Of a stretch of 7,759 nt of DNA, positions 1 to 6,351 are shown one piece after another. The notes below the pieces were generated by a model. The model saw only the letters and a program-made list of their open reading frames with translations. It did no database searches and was not told where the DNA came from. This DNA comes from Porphyromonadaceae bacterium UBA7332. GTDB taxonomy: Bacteria; Bacteroidota; Bacteroidia; Bacteroidales; UBA7332. Both the position numbers and the translations under genes were made by a program. The stretch covers positions 1 to 7,759 of the forward strand of contig DKPO01000040.1 in the NCBI GenBank assembly GCA_002471225.1, in the 5' to 3' direction. Position 1 is the first letter of the stretch; each line of letters opens with the position of its first letter.

Positions 1-36
1 ATCTTGACGTTGTTAGACAGCCCTTTTTTTGATTAT

Positions 37-432
37 TTATTTACGACCACCTTTATTTTTACCACCTGGTCGGTTTTGTCTTTGTTTTTTTTGCAACTCC
101 TTGTATTTAGCCAACTGGTCCGGAGTTAAGATTTTGCTCATTTCAGCCTGATTCTTCTCTCTCATAGATTTCATCTGACTCTGAAACTGCTCATTATCTT
201 TTTGTCTGGTCTCACGCAAAGCATCTCTGTCCTTGTTGTTTTGTTCCCACATAGCCTTGATTTTAGTCACCTGATCACTGTTCAGATCAAGCTCCTTAGT
301 CAGCATCTCAATACGCTTCTCCGAATTAGCCTTATTTCTTTCACCTCTATCTCTGTTTTGTGCATTCAGACCCAATGTAGAAAGACATAATACGAAAGTA
401 AATACACCTGCAAATAATTTAATTGATTTCAT
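37..432 (-). CDS. Small secreted Spy/CpxP-like (LTxxQ / DUF4890-type) protein
   Basis: The 131-residue product starts with a clear signal peptide: Lys-containing n-region, hydrophobic stretch at about residues 6-20, and likely cleavage after LNA at residue 24, ahead of QNRDRG. The mature part is very charged, almost all helix-forming, and lacks Cys. Two LTxxQ-like motifs are visible: LTKELDLNSDQ at 44-54 and ILTPDQLAKY at 101-110. This spacing is typical of Spy/CpxP-like periplasmic proteins and of Bacteroidetes relatives often labelled DUF4890. Members bind unfolded envelope proteins or take part in envelope and metal stress responses; the precise role here is inferred. The tail (residues 112-131) is rich in Lys, Arg, Gly and Asn. 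The ATG at 430-432 is chosen because it places the signal peptide at the N terminus; no strong Shine-Dalgarno site precedes it. It faces away from the next gene, and what follows its stop is outside the window. Confidence 0.8.
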   Translation of the reverse strand: MKSIKLFAGVFTFVLCLSTLGLNAQNRDRGERNKANSEKRIEMLTKELDLNSDQVTKIKAMWEQNNKDRDALRETRQKDNEQFQSQMKSMREKNQAEMSKILTPDQLAKYKELQKKQRQNRPGGKNKGGRK

Positions 433-857
433 AATGATTCGTTTAATTGATTAATAAACAATAGTTTGTTTCTTCGTTAGTTTATCCTTTGATTCTCATA
501 AATCCAAAAGGTTTAATCATACGATATGAATTAGTATTCTTTCAATCCTTTTCCAAAACGAATACAATCCCAATCATGCGATCATCTTAAAATAGCAATT
601 CTGATTTTAACGAATAATGTCTACTTAACGGATAGAACGATAATTAAATATCATAATTAAAGTGTTAAAAGTATTTTTTATGGTTGTAATGAAATATTTT
701 CCATTTTATTTGCAAAACATTTATACCCGGCTATTGTTTTCCTTAAAACGAAGGATATCAAATCCTTGAAAGGATTATATAAGTGAACAACCCTGTTTAT
801 TAATCGGAATTCCGTTGTATCAACAGCAAGAATTCAATCACTAAAAATCGAATATAT
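433..857. other. Intergenic region between divergent genes (about 425 bases)
   Basis: This AT-rich stretch separates two divergently transcribed genes, so it must hold both promoters. I found no perfect TAnnTTTG on either strand. The closest on the plus strand is TTTATTTG near 703-710, with one mismatch. It contains the AAGGAT/ATCCTT/AAGGAT triple repeat listed separately. No ORF with coding character is visible; the apparent minus-strand ORF entering from the right is a shadow of the exported-protein gene. Confidence 0.6.
751..775. repeat. Triple AAGGAT motif with dyad symmetry
   Basis: AAGGAT (751-756), its reverse complement ATCCTT (762-767) and AAGGAT again (770-775) are packed into 25 bases. 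They lie about 80 bases before the start codon of the exported-protein gene. The middle copy can pair with either flank, so this could be an operator for a dimeric regulator or a small switchable hairpin. No known regulator can be named from the sequence alone. Confidence 0.35.
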
Positions 858-1538
858 ATGAAAAAACTAAGAAAACTACCGATCGCTGATTCGGGAAAAA
901 AACAATTGGCAAAAAGAATAGGTATTGCCCTTATGTTTTTACCTATGATGGGAGTCTCTGTGTATGCACAAGAGTATAAAGATCGGAAAGAGATAATTAA
1001 TGATCTATTATCCGGCGATACCGATGCACTGATCATTGACAATAATCGCTATCTGATCAATAAATCTCCACTTAATTTCTTTGAAGGCTATAAAGACCTT
1101 TATCCCGAAATTCCTAAAGCTGAGATAAACTTCAATTTTGCAACAGACACCTATGATTATCATATGAACTATAAGCCTTACTGGTCAATCCAGGGCGACT
1201 CTCTTATTCTGACAGGGATTTCCCTGAATACCGATGGAGAGTTCAATAAAGCCGACAAAGGCAAAAAACAATACAATGTCCAATTGCGTGAAGAAAGATA
1301 TCAGCGCATGGAGAAATTAGTGAATAAGAAATTCGATAAAATCTCTATTCCGTCAGACAACGAAGAGTTTCTGCGTCAGAAAAATACTTCCGGAGCTATG
1401 TTTGCCTCCTGGGTTTCCGGAGTTTACTATATCAAACCGACTAATGATAACAATCTGACAAGTGAATCCTGGAGTAAAGCACCTATGCTGAAGCTAACGC
1501 TCAAAGAAGGTAAAATTGTCAAAACAGAAGAAATTTAG
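858..1538 (+). CDS. Exported protein of unknown function
   Basis: The 226-residue product has a long basic n-region (MKKLRKLPIADSGKKQLAKR), then a hydrophobic segment at about 21-36 and a plausible signal peptidase I site after VYA at residue 37. It is therefore probably secreted to the periplasm or cell surface. There is no Cys for lipidation. The mature part is soluble and mixed, with many Tyr, Asn and Asp residues, and ends in a strand-like stretch (MLKLTLKEGKIVKTEEI). No catalytic motif is recognisable. I do not recognise the family with confidence; it resembles the many roughly 200-residue Bacteroidetes DUF proteins (DUF4858 is one guess, unverified). The ATG at 858 fits because a start at the internal Met at residue 27 would cut away the basic n-region and half of the signal segment. 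It is monocistronic by appearance and is closed by a strong hairpin seven bases after the stop. Confidence 0.7.
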   Translation: MKKLRKLPIADSGKKQLAKRIGIALMFLPMMGVSVYAQEYKDRKEIINDLLSGDTDALIIDNNRYLINKSPLNFFEGYKDLYPEIPKAEINFNFATDTYDYHMNYKPYWSIQGDSLILTGISLNTDGEFNKADKGKKQYNVQLREERYQRMEKLVNKKFDKISIPSDNEEFLRQKNTSGAMFASWVSGVYYIKPTNDNNLTSESWSKAPMLKLTLKEGKIVKTEEI

Positions 1539-1544
1539 ATATAC

Positions 1545-1590
1545 ATATACAAAGAGCAGATGCATTACGTATCTGCTCTTTGTATATTTT
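1545..1590 (+). terminator. Strong hairpin terminator after the exported-protein gene
   Basis: A perfect 17-bp stem (1545-1561 with 1571-1587) encloses a 9-base loop just after the TAG at 1536-1538. The core is AAAGAGCAGAT / ATCTGCTCTTT. The T-tract after the stem is short (TATATTTTATG), but the stem is long enough and placed correctly for intrinsic termination. It may work in both directions, because A-rich sequence lies on the left arm. Confidence 0.75.
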
Positions 1591-1694
1591 ATGTAGCATA
1601 CGTCTCAGCACAACAATACTGGAGACTGCTTCGGTTATTCAGAAAATATGTACTTATATCCAAAGTTCCTATTTTGAGTTAAAACTTTAAATAT

Positions 1695-2167
1695 ATGCAA
1701 TTAGACACAGACACCCTGGACCGTCAGTATATCGAATGGCTGTCCGAACTTAAATCAAAGATTCGCAATACCCGTATTAAGGCAATGATAGCTGCCAACT
1801 CCGTTTTGATAGAATTTTATTGGGAGCTAGGCAAAATGATTTGCGAAAAAGAAAATATCTGGGGTAATAAGCTCATAGAACAAGTCGCAAAAGATTTGCA
1901 GGTTGAATTTCAGGATATGAAAGGTCTATCAAGAAGCAATCTATTTTATTGCAAGAAGTTTTATAGTTTTTACAGTGGTGGTGCAATAGTCCAACAAGCT
2001 GTTGGACTATTAGGACAGCCTCAATATATGCAAATACCCTGGGGACATAACATTTTGATTTTTACTAAATCAAAAGATATCCATGAAACAGAATTAATGA
2101 AATTAAAGCTATGAAATTTATAGAAGGAACTTTAAGTTATCAAGGGATAGGACTCAATGCATTATAA
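1695..2167 (+). pseudogene. DUF1016 (YhcG-type) nuclease gene remnant, N-terminal domain kept
   Basis: The 139-codon frame (1695-2114) begins like a normal DUF1016 N-terminal domain: YIEWLSELKSKIRNTRIKA, then VLIEFYWELGKMI, LIEQVAKDLQ, LSRSNLFYCKKFY and IPWGHNILIFTKSKD. Intact family members are about 350 residues and carry a C-terminal PD-(D/E)XK nuclease domain. Here homology stops right after WGHNILI..KD, and nine residues later (ETELMKLKL) the frame ends at TGA 2112-2114. In another frame, codons 2096-2167 read NEIKAMKFIEGTLSYQGI..., which resembles the ELKAxKFIPE segment near the end of the family's nuclease domain. That suggests an internal deletion of over 100 codons with loss of frame, although the second match is short. 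Such proteins often sit in restriction or defence loci. A functional short N-terminal protein is possible, but loss of the catalytic part makes decay more likely. Confidence 0.65.
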
Positions 2168-2233
2168 TTTCTTATATGTTTAATATGTGCTTTGTATGTT
2201 GAGATATAAATATACTCATTTTATTTGACTCTG

Positions 2234-2319
2234 CAAGGATCCGAGCGATGGGCTTTATGCCCATCCTGTTCCGAAACCATCCTTGTCTCCTGAGGCCTGA
2301 CGCGAAAGCCATATCGCTC
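2234..2319. repeat. GC-richer foldable intergenic element with nested inverted repeats
   Basis: Three perfect 7-bp complementary pairs lie within 86 bases: CAAGGAT (2234-2240) with ATCCTTG (2279-2285), enclosing GATGGGC (2247-2253) with GCCCATC (2259-2265), and GAGCGAT (2243-2249) with ATCGCTC (2313-2319). The first two nest into a two-part hairpin. The third overlaps the inner stem by three bases and would compete with it. The segment is visibly richer in G and C than the AT-rich sequence on both sides. It could be a structured RNA, a palindromic repeat, or the 3' region of the minus-strand exonuclease transcript. No T-tract supports a plain terminator. Confidence 0.45.
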
Positions 2320-2403
2320 CATTAATACCAAGCAGACATTTTACAAGGAAGATATGATCAGTTCATATTCGGTTATATTCTTCCATCAGGTACAAAAGAC
2401 CAA

Positions 2404-3237
2404 TCAGTGAAGCGATAGCAACTTCTTCAACTCTTCGGTAGAGATAATTTTAATATGGAAGCCCTCTGATATAAGTTCCCGGACCTTACCCATTTTAGAC
2501 GGCCCTGCACCCGATCCCGCAATTACGAAATCCGTTTTCCGTGATATGGAAGTATTAATATCAGCCCCCATGGTTTTAAGTATAGACGCCAAATCATTCC
2601 GGTCTATATGGTGATTACCTGTAATCACAACCCTCTTATCGAAAAAAGGGTTCTCAGGATCAGCATTCGATAAATCTTTCTTCAATGTTTCCGGATCAAT
2701 TCTTTTCGAAGCAAACAAAGACTTCTTTTTCGTCTTTTCAACCTCAACAGGACCATTGATCTGCATATTGATGAAAATATTAGCACACGCTTCAGCGTCA
2801 GACAAACCATCATGATGATTGATCAGCTCGACATTATAAGCCTTACAACAATCCGGGAGACTGGCACGGTTATTCAGTAACGAAGTGCAATATACCTCTC
2901 TTGCAAACCCCGAAAGATTAATGTCGTATAAATTAGCTACTTTCTCCAATACCGCAATATCAAATGACGCGTTGTGAGCAACTAACGTTTGATTGATAAA
3001 GTAAGACGATATAAGAGGCCATATTTCATGAAATTCAGGTTCCGACTCCGTTTGCTCCGGACATATCCCGTGAACACAAATATTCATATTGTCATATCTG
3101 TTTTCCGGCGGACGGACTAAAATTGATAATCTTTCGACAATCTGTAGATCTGCAACTTTCACGATCCCTATCTGACAAATAGAATCATTGTTTCTATTAG
3201 GCGTTTCTACATCAAAAGCGATAAAATCTTGAATCAC
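2404..3237 (-). CDS. DnaQ-like 3'-5' exonuclease with C-terminal BRCT domain
   Basis: The 277-residue protein has an N-terminal DEDDh exonuclease domain (about 4-160). Exo I is DFIAFDVET with D9 and E11, Exo II is VAHNASFD with D93, and Exo III is HHDGLSDAEA with H142 and D147. All catalytic residues are present, so it should be active with two metal ions on 3' ends, like the epsilon subunit of DNA polymerase III. After a Lys-rich linker (about 165-195), residues 198-275 form a BRCT domain (KRVVITGNHH..., LKTMGADINTSISRKTDFVIAG, KVRELISEGFHIKIIS), the module found at the end of NAD-dependent ligase and in repair scaffolds. The likely role is DNA repair or replication-linked trimming, with BRCT for protein or DNA-end contact; this is inferred. 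There is no signal peptide. It is transcribed away from the ATPase-HNH operon and has GC content like ordinary chromosome, so it is probably a host gene. Confidence 0.88.
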   Translation of the reverse strand: MIQDFIAFDVETPNRNNDSICQIGIVKVADLQIVERLSILVRPPENRYDNMNICVHGICPEQTESEPEFHEIWPLISSYFINQTLVAHNASFDIAVLEKVANLYDINLSGFAREVYCTSLLNNRASLPDCCKAYNVELINHHDGLSDAEACANIFINMQINGPVEVEKTKKKSLFASKRIDPETLKKDLSNADPENPFFDKRVVITGNHHIDRNDLASILKTMGADINTSISRKTDFVIAGSGAGPSKMGKVRELISEGFHIKIISTEELKKLLSLH

Positions 3238-3262
3238 GGCGTTCTAAAATTAGGATTTCTCA

Positions 3263-3270
3263 CAAATATA
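3263..3270 (-). promoter_or_regulatory. Candidate Bacteroidetes -7 box for the exonuclease-BRCT gene
   Basis: On the minus strand this reads TATATTTG, a full match to the TAnnTTTG -7 element of the Bacteroidetes primary sigma factor. It ends 26 bases before the ATG, which would give a leader of about 20 bases. No convincing TTTG -33 element is seen at the usual spacing, so confidence is limited. A second match, TACATTTG (minus strand of 3305-3312), lies further upstream. Confidence 0.4.
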
Positions 3271-3274
3271 CAGT

Positions 3275-3309
3275 ATTTGCAGATTCTTTTTTGAAAGAAT
3301 GATGCAAAT
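3275..3309. repeat. Imperfect inverted repeat upstream of the exonuclease-BRCT gene
   Basis: The arms ATTTGCA-g-ATTCTTT (3275-3289) and AAAGAAT-ga-TGCAAAT (3294-3309) pair over 14 bases with one asymmetric break and a 4-base loop. The repeat overlaps the second -7 candidate and sits just upstream of the nearer one. It may be an operator for a dimeric regulator or a terminator-like hairpin insulating the divergent transcription units. Confidence 0.45.
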
Positions 3310-3421
3310 GTACGGAAGGATAAGATTGAGAGTAATGGATTCAAATATTGATTTATGGGTTTTATGAAAATAGATATATGTAAAAAGTTATCACGCTTCT
3401 TTTAATTTGAATAATATTATA

Positions 3422-3429
3422 TATATTTG
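3422..3429 (+). promoter_or_regulatory. Candidate -7 box for the ATPase-HNH operon
   Basis: TATATTTG matches TAnnTTTG exactly and lies about 80 bases before the ATG of the ATPase gene, predicting a leader of roughly 70 bases. The only nearby TTTG (3406-3409) is 12 bases away, closer than the usual spacing, so the -33 element is weak or absent. Confidence 0.4.
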
Positions 3430-3441
3430 GATGTGGTAGGG

Positions 3442-3456
3442 TGTTATAATATAACA
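3442..3456. promoter_or_regulatory. 15-bp perfect palindrome in the operon leader (operator candidate)
   Basis: TGTTATA-A-TATAACA is a perfect palindrome with one central base. It lies just downstream of the -7 candidate and about 50 bases before the start codon. A repressor bound here would block the operon. The sequence is AT-rich, so such palindromes arise by chance more easily; length and position are what make it worth noting. No regulator gene is seen next to the operon. Confidence 0.35.
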
Positions 3457-3507
3457 TGAACTATTATTTATTGATATGTTGATTCACAAAGTAATACATA
3501 ATTGACG

Positions 3508-5430
3508 ATGGAAATAACAATCGAAGCAAAAGTTAAGCGTAAGATATATAATTATGTCATAAGCCAACCAAATTATTTAGGAAGGTATTCCGGAAATTCA
3601 TATGAGGATCTAAATATTGTGGATTTTCTAAAGTTGATTTGGGATTTACCAGAAATGCCATCAGAGGATTCTCGTTTTAAAAATGCAGAAGCTGATGCTA
3701 TTCAGCATTTAATTAATAATGATGATTGGGATGAAGAAGAAACATTTTTGAGAAGATTTGATTTATTGGGAGGTGAACTGGAGTACTTCATTAAGTTTAT
3801 AGAAGTAGTAGTTTCTCCAACTGTCCGGGAAGATAAAGATGATATTTTGTATTATGTGGAGGGCATAAATAAAATATTAAGACCTATATTTTGTGAGTTA
3901 GCCCAGGCCGAATTTATAGATGATTTACCTTGTTATCGTCTAATGGAAGGTTTAGATCATGCCCATGTTTTAATAGATGTAATACCTAATAAAATTCCTA
4001 TCTATGTGGACGAAGATTGTAAAACATTTCCTGCATTTAAATTAGAAGAGAGGATTTGGGATGACTATGGTTGTAAAACACGTTATTTTTTGAAATATTT
4101 TCAGGCTCCGAATGAGTGTGAATATATTGGTATGGTAAAGATCATGAATCGGGATAATGACGTAACATATGGAACCATCGAATCTGGAATAACAAATCTA
4201 CAACAAAACTTTTGTTCGCTTGGTCAGGAACTGGCTTATTATCGAAAAATAAAGGATATTCTTGGACCTGAATATAGGAATTTTCTATTAGCCTTTCGGG
4301 ATGCTGCATGTTTTAGTAAGATTTGTGATGAATTTCAAGAGACATCTATATTTAGACTATCATTAATCAGAGATTCTTCTGCTGATAAGGCTTTGCAAAT
4401 GGCAAGATATGTGTTGGCGGGATATTCAGAGTCAGAAAAATTTGATTTTATCTTTAAAGCTAAAATTCCTTATTATGAACAAGATCTACTTTCAATTAGA
4501 TTTAATTTTGAGCAGATAGATCATCCACGAAATTTAAATAGGATAGTTGCTTTGATAGGTAATAATGGAGTTGGGAAAACTACTGTTTTAAGTCAACTTG
4601 CTGAATGTTTAGTTAAAAATGAAGTAGAAAGATTTAGTCCTCATCCACCATTATTCACCAAAGTTATTGCTACCTCATATAGTATTTTTGATAAATTTTT
4701 TAATATTGAATCATCTTCATTCAATTATGTTTATTGTGGTATTCAGCATAAAGAAGGGCGGATAATGACTGAACGAGAAATTCTTGAGCGGACATTAAGA
4801 TCTTTGAAGCAAATTGAAAAATTAGGTCGTGAAAAAGCTCTTTATGAATCTCTTGGATTATTATTTGATAAAGGAATGGTTGATTTGTTAATAGGTGATT
4901 TGTGGGAAATATATTATGATGCCTTCTCTGATTTGTATCCAAAATTGAGCTCTGGTCAGTCTATGTTAATGAATATGATCATTGAAATTGTTGCAAATAT
5001 CCGTATAAACTCATTGCTATTATTAGACGAACCAGAGATACATTTACATCCGAAAGGTATTACTCAAATAATTGAAATTATTAATTATATATGCAATAAA
5101 TATCAATCTTGTTGTATAATGGCAACACATTCTTCATTAATTATTCAAGAACTATTATCTCGAAATGTAATAATTGTAGATACAGAAGAGGATGGATCTC
5201 CTATTGTCAGAGATATGCGGATTGAATCTTTTGGAGAAAACTTAACAACTATCACGGAAGATGTATTTGGGCGTAATTCAATGACCAAGTCCTATAAGCA
5301 AACAGTTTTAGATATTGTGAAGAGGAGTAAGGATTTTGATGATGTGCTTCAGAAAATTCAATATAAAGATGTTCCTATAAGTATGGGCTTGTTTATGTTA
5401 ATTGATAAATACTTGAATAATCATGATTAA
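3508..5430 (+). CDS. Septu-like (PtuA-type) ATPase with AbiJ-like N-terminal module
   Basis: Two-part protein of 640 residues, counted from the ATG at 3508; the TTG two codons upstream is a less likely start. The C-terminal part (about 330-590) is an ABC/AAA15-type ATPase: Walker A GNNGVGKTT at 351-359, signature-like KLSSGQ at 479-484, Walker B LLLLDEPEIHLHP with D507 and E508 at 503-515, and the H-loop MATHSS with H541. It is compact, with no long SMC-like coiled coil. Residues 1-130 contain FLKLIWDLPEMPSEDSRFKNA, IQHLINNDDW and VVSPTVRED, which resemble the N-terminal domain of AbiJ-type abortive infection proteins (AbiJ_NTD3-like, from memory). Residues 150-320 (WDDYGCKTRYFLKYF, CSLGQELAYY) form a second module without a name I can give. 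An HNH gene overlaps its end by 8 bases, which is the Septu layout. ATP sensing that controls the nuclease is inferred from PtuA. Codons are very AT-rich, suggesting transfer. Confidence 0.82.
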   Translation: MEITIEAKVKRKIYNYVISQPNYLGRYSGNSYEDLNIVDFLKLIWDLPEMPSEDSRFKNAEADAIQHLINNDDWDEEETFLRRFDLLGGELEYFIKFIEVVVSPTVREDKDDILYYVEGINKILRPIFCELAQAEFIDDLPCYRLMEGLDHAHVLIDVIPNKIPIYVDEDCKTFPAFKLEERIWDDYGCKTRYFLKYFQAPNECEYIGMVKIMNRDNDVTYGTIESGITNLQQNFCSLGQELAYYRKIKDILGPEYRNFLLAFRDAACFSKICDEFQETSIFRLSLIRDSSADKALQMARYVLAGYSESEKFDFIFKAKIPYYEQDLLSIRFNFEQIDHPRNLNRIVALIGNNGVGKTTVLSQLAECLVKNEVERFSPHPPLFTKVIATSYSIFDKFFNIESSSFNYVYCGIQHKEGRIMTEREILERTLRSLKQIEKLGREKALYESLGLLFDKGMVDLLIGDLWEIYYDAFSDLYPKLSSGQSMLMNMIIEIVANIRINSLLLLDEPEIHLHPKGITQIIEIINYICNKYQSCCIMATHSSLIIQELLSRNVIIVDTEEDGSPIVRDMRIESFGENLTTITEDVFGRNSMTKSYKQTVLDIVKRSKDFDDVLQKIQYKDVPISMGLFMLIDKYLNNHD

Positions 5431-6271
5431 TCTTCAGAAGTATCAATCAAAAGACCCTTTTGATGTATATAAAAAAACTGTAGATAGGAAAAAGGGGACC
5501 GATAAATTAGCTTTAAAAGCTATTGAGAATGATATGAACACTTGTTATGATGAATATAAATCTCATCACATAGCGAATACTTTAGAAGCTCACTCACCAT
5601 CCGCAGTAGTTAATAATAAGAAGGATTTATTGTTAAGTCTTTATGGTTCAAAGACCAAAGTGATAAAAGATTTTAGGTTGGAATATTTCCGAATTAATCG
5701 TAGTACTTATAATAACCTATGTCCATATTGTGTAATTAGTGAATCAAATACTACTGAGCATATCTTGCCAAAGGAAAAGTACCCGGAGTATGCGATTAAT
5801 GTATTAAATCTTATTCCAGCATGCAGTCAATGTAATAGTTTAAAAGGTGATGATTTTTTAGATAAAAATGGGAATCGCTTTACGATTAATTTTTATACTG
5901 ACAGCTTGCCTAATATTCAGTTTTTATTTGCATATGTATTTAAAAATGGGGCTGGATTGAGAGTGGAATATCGACTTAATAATCCTGATAATAAAATTGA
6001 TAATAATTTGTTTGAATTGATATGCCGCCACTATACAAGGTATGATTTAATTGAAAGATATAACAATAAAGCGATGGAGTATTTATCTGAAATAATAAAT
6101 GAATTTAAGATTGAAGAATTTGAAAACGATGAGGAATTTGATAGATTTTCATCTAAATACCTAAAGAAATGCTCATTGGATCAATTGAGTTATGGTTATA
6201 ACCACTGGCGCATTGTTCTAAGATTAGGAGTGGCGAATAGTCTTGTTTTTAAAGAATATATCAGAATCTGA
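5423..6271 (+). CDS. HNH endonuclease, PtuB-like effector of the ATPase operon
   Basis: The 282-residue product is an HNH (His-Me finger) nuclease. The core spans about 99-145: LCPYC with C100 and C103, TEHILPKEKYPEYAINVLNL with the catalytic-type H113 and N129, then ACSQCNSLKGD with C134, C137, N138 and K141. The two CxxC pairs probably bind a structural zinc, as in many HNH proteins. About 95 Lys-rich residues precede the core, and 140 residues with no named domain follow it; both may contact the ATPase. The ATG at 5423 lies inside the end of the ATPase gene (overlap ATGATTAA), so translation is coupled and the two are almost surely partners. In Septu, PtuB is the nuclease that PtuA holds and activates. 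The target here (phage DNA, host DNA or tRNA) cannot be told from sequence. A strong terminator follows 32 bases after the stop. Confidence 0.82.
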   Translation: MINLQKYQSKDPFDVYKKTVDRKKGTDKLALKAIENDMNTCYDEYKSHHIANTLEAHSPSAVVNNKKDLLLSLYGSKTKVIKDFRLEYFRINRSTYNNLCPYCVISESNTTEHILPKEKYPEYAINVLNLIPACSQCNSLKGDDFLDKNGNRFTINFYTDSLPNIQFLFAYVFKNGAGLRVEYRLNNPDNKIDNNLFELICRHYTRYDLIERYNNKAMEYLSEIINEFKIEEFENDEEFDRFSSKYLKKCSLDQLSYGYNHWRIVLRLGVANSLVFKEYIRI

Positions 6272-6303
6272 TATTTTTCATAGCTCCCAGAATTAATTCA
6301 AGT

Positions 6304-6349
6304 AAAAAAAGGCAGGACTCTGACCATTAATCAGAATCCTGCCTTTTTT
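6304..6349. terminator. Bidirectional terminator between convergent genes
   Basis: Seven A's, then GGCAGGA-c-TCTGA (6311-6323), a 7-base loop, TCAGA-a-TCCTGCC (6331-6343) and six T's. The stem is 12 bp with one C/A mismatch. The A run before and the T run after make it work on both strands. It ends the ATPase-HNH operon on plus and the HsdR-N-like gene on minus, whose stop codon lies two bases beyond it. Confidence 0.9.
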
Positions 6350-6351
6350 AT

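Noticed and set aside
202..390. Plus-strand 62-codon ORF antisense to the Spy-like gene
   Set aside because: The opposite frame encodes a signal peptide and LTxxQ motifs; the plus-strand reading has low-complexity Leu/Ser content typical of antisense shadows.
800..1042. Minus-strand 80-codon ORF overlapping the start of the exported-protein gene
   Set aside because: Most of it is antisense to the signal peptide and early mature region of the plus-strand gene, and nothing in it is recognisable.
1602..1626. GTCTC / GAGAC inverted pair upstream of the DUF1016 remnant
   Set aside because: Only 5 bp separated by 15 bases; expected by chance and not extended.
2352..2368. ATATGA/TCATAT hairpin after the exonuclease stop as its terminator
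   Set aside because: Six AT-rich base pairs and no T-tract on the minus strand; too weak to call.
3502..3507. TTG start for the ATPase, two codons before the ATG
   Set aside because: It adds only two residues, TTG starts are less used, and no ribosome binding site favours it; the ATG at 3508 is simpler.
4721..4942. Minus-strand 73-codon ORF inside the ATPase gene
   Set aside because: It lies wholly within a well-supported coding frame whose ATPase region spans it, has no recognisable domain and no ribosome binding site, so it is a shadow.
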